From assembly GCF_008710285.1 (NCBI RefSeq), contig NZ_VYQF01000001.1:558001-622000 (forward strand): a stretch of 64,000 nt of DNA. The letters are read 5' to 3'. Source of the stretch: Ginsengibacter hankyongi. GTDB lineage: Bacteria; Bacteroidota; Bacteroidia; Chitinophagales; Chitinophagaceae. Position numbers and translations under genes: made by a program. The notes beneath the pieces are model-generated. The model worked only from the letters and a program-made list of their open reading frames with translations. It did not search any database and had not been told where the DNA came from. Positions 60,999 through 64,000 of the stretch are shown piece by piece; within the stretch, counting starts at the first letter, position 1, and the number at the start of each line of letters is the position of its first letter.

Positions 60999-63188
60999 AT
61001 GAATGGATATTATATACAACTATTCAGCCCCCATGGGCTTATACGGTCTACAGATCCCGAAATTGGAAGAGATAAGGATACAGGCGGCCAAGTTAAATAT
61101 GTTCTTGAATTAGTTGAAAACCTTTCACAGCATCCCGAGGTACGAAAGGTTGATCTTTTTACCCGCAGAATTATAGATAAACGTGTCTCTTCTTCTTATG
61201 AAAAAAGTATTGAAACCATAAACGAAAAGGCCCGCATAGTAAGGGTCTCCTGCGGGGGCAATTCTTATCGTCAAAAAGAAACCTTATGGGATCACCTGGA
61301 TGAGTTTATTGATAAAACAATTCGTTTTATAGAAAAAGAAGATGACTTTCCTGATGTAGTTCATGGCCATTATGCAGACGGCAATTATCTTGCCGCACAA
61401 ATTAGTGAAGTATTTGGAGTACCGTTTATTGCTACCGGGCATTCACTCGGACGTAATAAAAAAAACATATTATTACGGGAAGGACTATCCGAAGAAAAAA
61501 TAAATGAGAAGTTCAATATAGAACGACGCATAGATGAAGAAGAAAGCCTGCTGAAAAATGCGGATGTAATTATCGTAAGCACGCAACATGAAATTGATAC
61601 GCAGTACGGTTTGTATAACAATAAAACTGCAGGAAGGTTTGAAGTGATTCCGCCGGGAGTAAATACCGGGCTATTCTATCCCTTTTACAGGTATGATATG
61701 CCCTCTTTTAAAATGACCATAGAACAGGAGCAGGCATTGTACCGCATCAATTCAGATATAGAACGTTTCTTATTCAATCCTGCAAAACCATTGATTCTGT
61801 CCATTGGCCGTGCAGATAAACGTAAAAATTTTGAAAGACTTATTCAATCCTATGGTCAGGATAAAGAATTACAGGCAATGGCAAATCTTGCCATATTTGC
61901 CGGGGTAAGAAAAGACATTACACTTATGCCCCCTGATGAACAGGACATCTTAACGAACCTGTTATTGTTGCTTGATAAATATGACTTGTATGGTAAAATG
62001 GCAATTCCAAAAAAGAATGATCCAACACTTGAAGTGCCGGAAATATACCGTGTTGCCGCAAGAAAAAAAGGCGTTTTTGTAAATGCAACACCGGGAGAAA
62101 ATTTTGGTCTCACTATTGTAGAAGCCGCTGCCTGCGGACTCCCTGTAATAGCATCGCCCACGGGTGGCCCCAAAGAGATACTGGAACATTGTGATAACGG
62201 TTTACTCGTAGACGTAGAAGACCCTGCGGAAATTGCCAATGCGCTTAAAAAAATAATAGCCGATCAGGCCTTGTGGGAAAAATATTCTGGCAATGGAATA
62301 AAAGCCGTTGACCATTTGTATTCATGGTCTGCGCATACGAATAAATACATTGAAATTATTGAAAATCTATTTCGTCAAAAAAATACAGAAGCGTCAACTT
62401 TTATTCATAAAACTGCTTACGGCAGGAAACTGGCCAAAGCAAAACTTTTTATTATTTCAGATCTTGATGGCACATTAGCAGACGGAGAAAAATCTGATGG
62501 GTTAACCGAATTTAAAGAATGGATCGTAGCTAATAAAGAAAACGTAGTGTTTGGTGTGGCAAGCGGAAGAAACAAGGAAATTACTGAACAGGCTTTTAAA
62601 ACCTATGATATGCCGGTCCCCGATATTTTAATATGCTCGGCAGGTTCAGAAATTTATTATACCGAAAAATTTATACAGGATAACGGATATGAGAGTTACA
62701 TAGATTATCAATGGAAGCGTAATGAATTGCAAAATGCGTTATCAAAATTCCCGGGTATTCGTTTACAGGAACCGGCCGCCCAATGGCGGTTTAAACTTAG
62801 TTATTATGTAGATGATGATTTTACCCAGGATGACCTCGCGGATTTATATAAGTTCCTGGATGACCGTAAACTCCGGGTTAAAATGTTACTCACTGAAAAT
62901 CATTTCCTGGACCTCCTGCCATTCCGCGCCAGTAAAGGAAGTGCAGTGCGTTACCTGGGTTATAAATGGAAAGTGGACCTGGAAAATTTTATAACAGCAG
63001 GCAACAGCGGTAATGATATAGATATGCTAAAAGGAAAAGCGAAAGGAATTGTAGTGGCAAACTATAGCCCCGAGCTGGAAGAATTACGAAAGAACAAACT
63101 GATTTATTTTACCAAAGAGCCATTGGCAAAAGGCGTATTGGAAGGTATTAAATACCACATTTCGTCTATGGATTTAAATCTTAATTGA
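60999..63188 (+). CDS. Fused sucrose-phosphate synthase / sucrose-phosphate phosphatase
   Basis: The 729-residue protein joins both steps of sucrose synthesis. Residues 1-465 form a GT4 sucrose-phosphate synthase: FSPHGLIRSTDPEIGRDKDTGGQ at the N-terminus, GHYADGNYLAAQ, ATGHSLGRNKK, VIPPGVNTGLFYP, SIGRADKRKN, and the nucleotide-sugar motif ATPGENFGLTIVEAAACGLPV. Residues 480-729 form a HAD phosphatase of the SPP type: nucleophile D488 and D490 in SDLDGTLAD, VASGRNKEIT, and TAGNSGNDIDML as motif IV. Both active sites look intact, so it should make free sucrose from NDP-glucose and fructose 6-phosphate. It diverges from the GH32-like gene with a 199-bp shared promoter region. Confidence 0.93.
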   Translation: MNGYYIQLFSPHGLIRSTDPEIGRDKDTGGQVKYVLELVENLSQHPEVRKVDLFTRRIIDKRVSSSYEKSIETINEKARIVRVSCGGNSYRQKETLWDHLDEFIDKTIRFIEKEDDFPDVVHGHYADGNYLAAQISEVFGVPFIATGHSLGRNKKNILLREGLSEEKINEKFNIERRIDEEESLLKNADVIIVSTQHEIDTQYGLYNNKTAGRFEVIPPGVNTGLFYPFYRYDMPSFKMTIEQEQALYRINSDIERFLFNPAKPLILSIGRADKRKNFERLIQSYGQDKELQAMANLAIFAGVRKDITLMPPDEQDILTNLLLLLDKYDLYGKMAIPKKNDPTLEVPEIYRVAARKKGVFVNATPGENFGLTIVEAAACGLPVIASPTGGPKEILEHCDNGLLVDVEDPAEIANALKKIIADQALWEKYSGNGIKAVDHLYSWSAHTNKYIEIIENLFRQKNTEASTFIHKTAYGRKLAKAKLFIISDLDGTLADGEKSDGLTEFKEWIVANKENVVFGVASGRNKEITEQAFKTYDMPVPDILICSAGSEIYYTEKFIQDNGYESYIDYQWKRNELQNALSKFPGIRLQEPAAQWRFKLSYYVDDDFTQDDLADLYKFLDDRKLRVKMLLTENHFLDLLPFRASKGSAVRYLGYKWKVDLENFITAGNSGNDIDMLKGKAKGIVVANYSPELEELRKNKLIYFTKEPLAKGVLEGIKYHISSMDLNLN

Positions 63189-63308
63189 GAATTGGCTATT
63201 CTTGCAACAATTCAGAATTAAAACAGGAAGGTCTCGAACAAGCCTCGATATTTAACCGTTAGTATATCGTTTACAACTCATCATTCGCAAACACCATTCT
63301 AAAATCTG

Positions 63309-64000
63309 TTACTCCGATCTTAGACTCTTCACCGGATTTGCGATTGCCGCTTTAATAGTCTGAAAGCTCAATGTAAATAATGCGATAGTAACCATGATTC
63401 CAATGCCAAGCACAAAAATCCACCAACTTATATCAGTGCGATACGCAAAGTTGGCCAGCCACTTGTTCATTCCTATCCATGCCAGCGGTGCGGCAATTAT
63501 AAAAGCTATAGCAATCAGTAATAAAAAGTCTTTTGTAATTATAGCAACAATATCGGGTACCGAGGCGCCTAAAACTTTTCTTACTCCAATTTCTTTCGTT
63601 CGTTGCGAAGTTGTATAAATAACAAGGCCAAGCAGGCCGAGACAACTGATAAAAATGGCCAAGCTTGTTGCCCACATCAGCAGGCTTGAAATATGCTTTT
63701 CCTGGTCGTAGTACTTTGCAATGTCCTCGTCAAAAAACTTATAATCAAAATCATCGTCGGGAAAAATTTCTTTCCATGCTTTTTCAATTTGAGCGATAGT
63801 AGTCTTCCATGCCTTGCCATCTGCGCTCTGTGGCATCAGCGCTATATTAATTGTTCTTGCACGGTTAATACCGTTGGCTATCACCAACGGCTTAATTGGA
63901 TCATGGAGAGAATGTTGATTAAAATCTGCTATAACTCCGGTTATAGGAATTTTATTCAGAAGCTTACCTACCGCCTGATCTAATTTGTGGAAGCCCAAAA
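63309..64000 (-). CDS. FtsX/MacB-like ABC transporter permease, C-terminal part (cut by window edge)
   Basis: The minus-strand frame is open at the window edge and ends at a stop at 63309, so only the last 230 residues are seen. They comprise the end of a second extracytoplasmic domain (IPITGVIADFNQHSLHDPI) and the final three membrane helices of the FtsX domain. The signature CLGLLGLVIYTTSQRTKEIGVRKVLGA is present and the end is IANPVKSLRSE. This matches the C-terminus of the duplicated Bacteroidota permeases of about 800 residues. Function is export or envelope remodelling with an ATPase that is not in view. Confidence 0.9.
   Translation of the reverse strand, partial: LGFHKLDQAVGKLLNKIPITGVIADFNQHSLHDPIKPLVIANGINRARTINIALMPQSADGKAWKTTIAQIEKAWKEIFPDDDFDYKFFDEDIAKYYDQEKHISSLLMWATSLAIFISCLGLLGLVIYTTSQRTKEIGVRKVLGASVPDIVAIITKDFLLLIAIAFIIAAPLAWIGMNKWLANFAYRTDISWWIFVLGIGIMVTIALFTLSFQTIKAAIANPVKSLRSE

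Noticed and set aside
60983-61072. Short ATG frame of 29 codons overlapping the start of the sucrose-phosphate synthase gene
   Set aside because: It is out of frame with the synthase and has no supporting feature; possible as a leader peptide but not distinguishable from chance.
1-64000. CRISPR arrays, tRNA, rRNA, insertion sequences, phage or integrase genes
   Set aside because: I saw no regularly spaced direct repeats, no cloverleaf with CCA-end or T-loop consensus, and no transposase or integrase motifs on either strand by eye; a tRNAscan/Infernal run would be decisive.
1-64000. The two edge permease fragments as parts of one gene or a duplication flanking a mobile region
   Set aside because: They cover different halves of the protein and both are cut by the window; nothing shows they are related by transposition.

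Overview
The window comes from a member of the Bacteroidota, most likely of Chitinophagaceae type. The evidence is an AT-rich genome with few Shine-Dalgarno sequences, one textbook Bacteroidota promoter (TTTG, 20-bp spacer, TAnnTTTG), a TonB with the family-typical N-terminus, a Nudix-type arabinose regulator, many exported glycosidases, and FtsX/MacB-type permeases at both edges. I see no rRNA, tRNA, CRISPR array, insertion sequence or phage gene.

Layout. 1-974: a truncated ABC permease. 1.2-3.7 kb: a small ArsR-controlled operon (ArsR, SRPBCC, DoxX-like, DUF1801/YdeI, DUF4256) with two operators built into its promoter. 4.1-14.2 kb: exported exo-glycosidases (GH20, GH92, a sialidase-fold protein, GH2 of beta-mannosidase type, GH29), the set needed to dismantle an N-glycan, with no SusC/SusD pair in the window. 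14.3-14.9 kb: a small acetyltransferase and a SemiSWEET transporter on the opposite strand. 15.3-27.7 kb: a complete L-arabinose locus (mutarotase, HAD phosphatase, araB, GH51, araD, GH127, araA, Na+/sugar symporter, Nudix regulator).

27.8-38.7 kb is the most striking part: two different [NiFe]-hydrogenases lie back to back on the minus strand. One is a six-subunit, membrane-bound, energy-converting Ech-type enzyme (echABCDEF). The other is a cytoplasmic NAD-linked group 3d enzyme (hoxF, a fused hoxUY, hoxH) with its protease. A lone hypC faces the other way between them. Together they could pass electrons from ferredoxin to NAD through H2 while pumping ions. 39-42.3 kb: a conserved set of unclear role (ApbE flavin transferase, thioredoxin-like protein, DUF4266 Cys-tailed lipoprotein, DUF3570 outer-membrane barrel).

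42.4-49.7 kb (minus strand): a dicarboxylate symporter, then an electrophile/quinone-stress operon (MhqO-like dioxygenase, MhqD-like hydrolase, OsmC, DsbA-like, YceI) below a Crp/Fnr regulator. An FNR-like box lies between the regulator and the operon. 50-58.7 kb: TonB, an intracellular alpha-amylase, an MFS transporter, a DUF302 protein, a NamZ-type muramidase and an M1 peptidase. 58.8-59.3 kb: a DinB pseudogene with three lesions. 59.3-63.2 kb: a GH32-like beta-fructosidase diverging from a fused sucrose-phosphate synthase/phosphatase. 63.3-64 kb: a second truncated ABC permease.

Overall the gene content suggests a plant-associated or soil saccharolytic bacterium that degrades glycoproteins and arabinose-containing glycans, can disproportionate fermentation electrons through H2, and makes and breaks sucrose.
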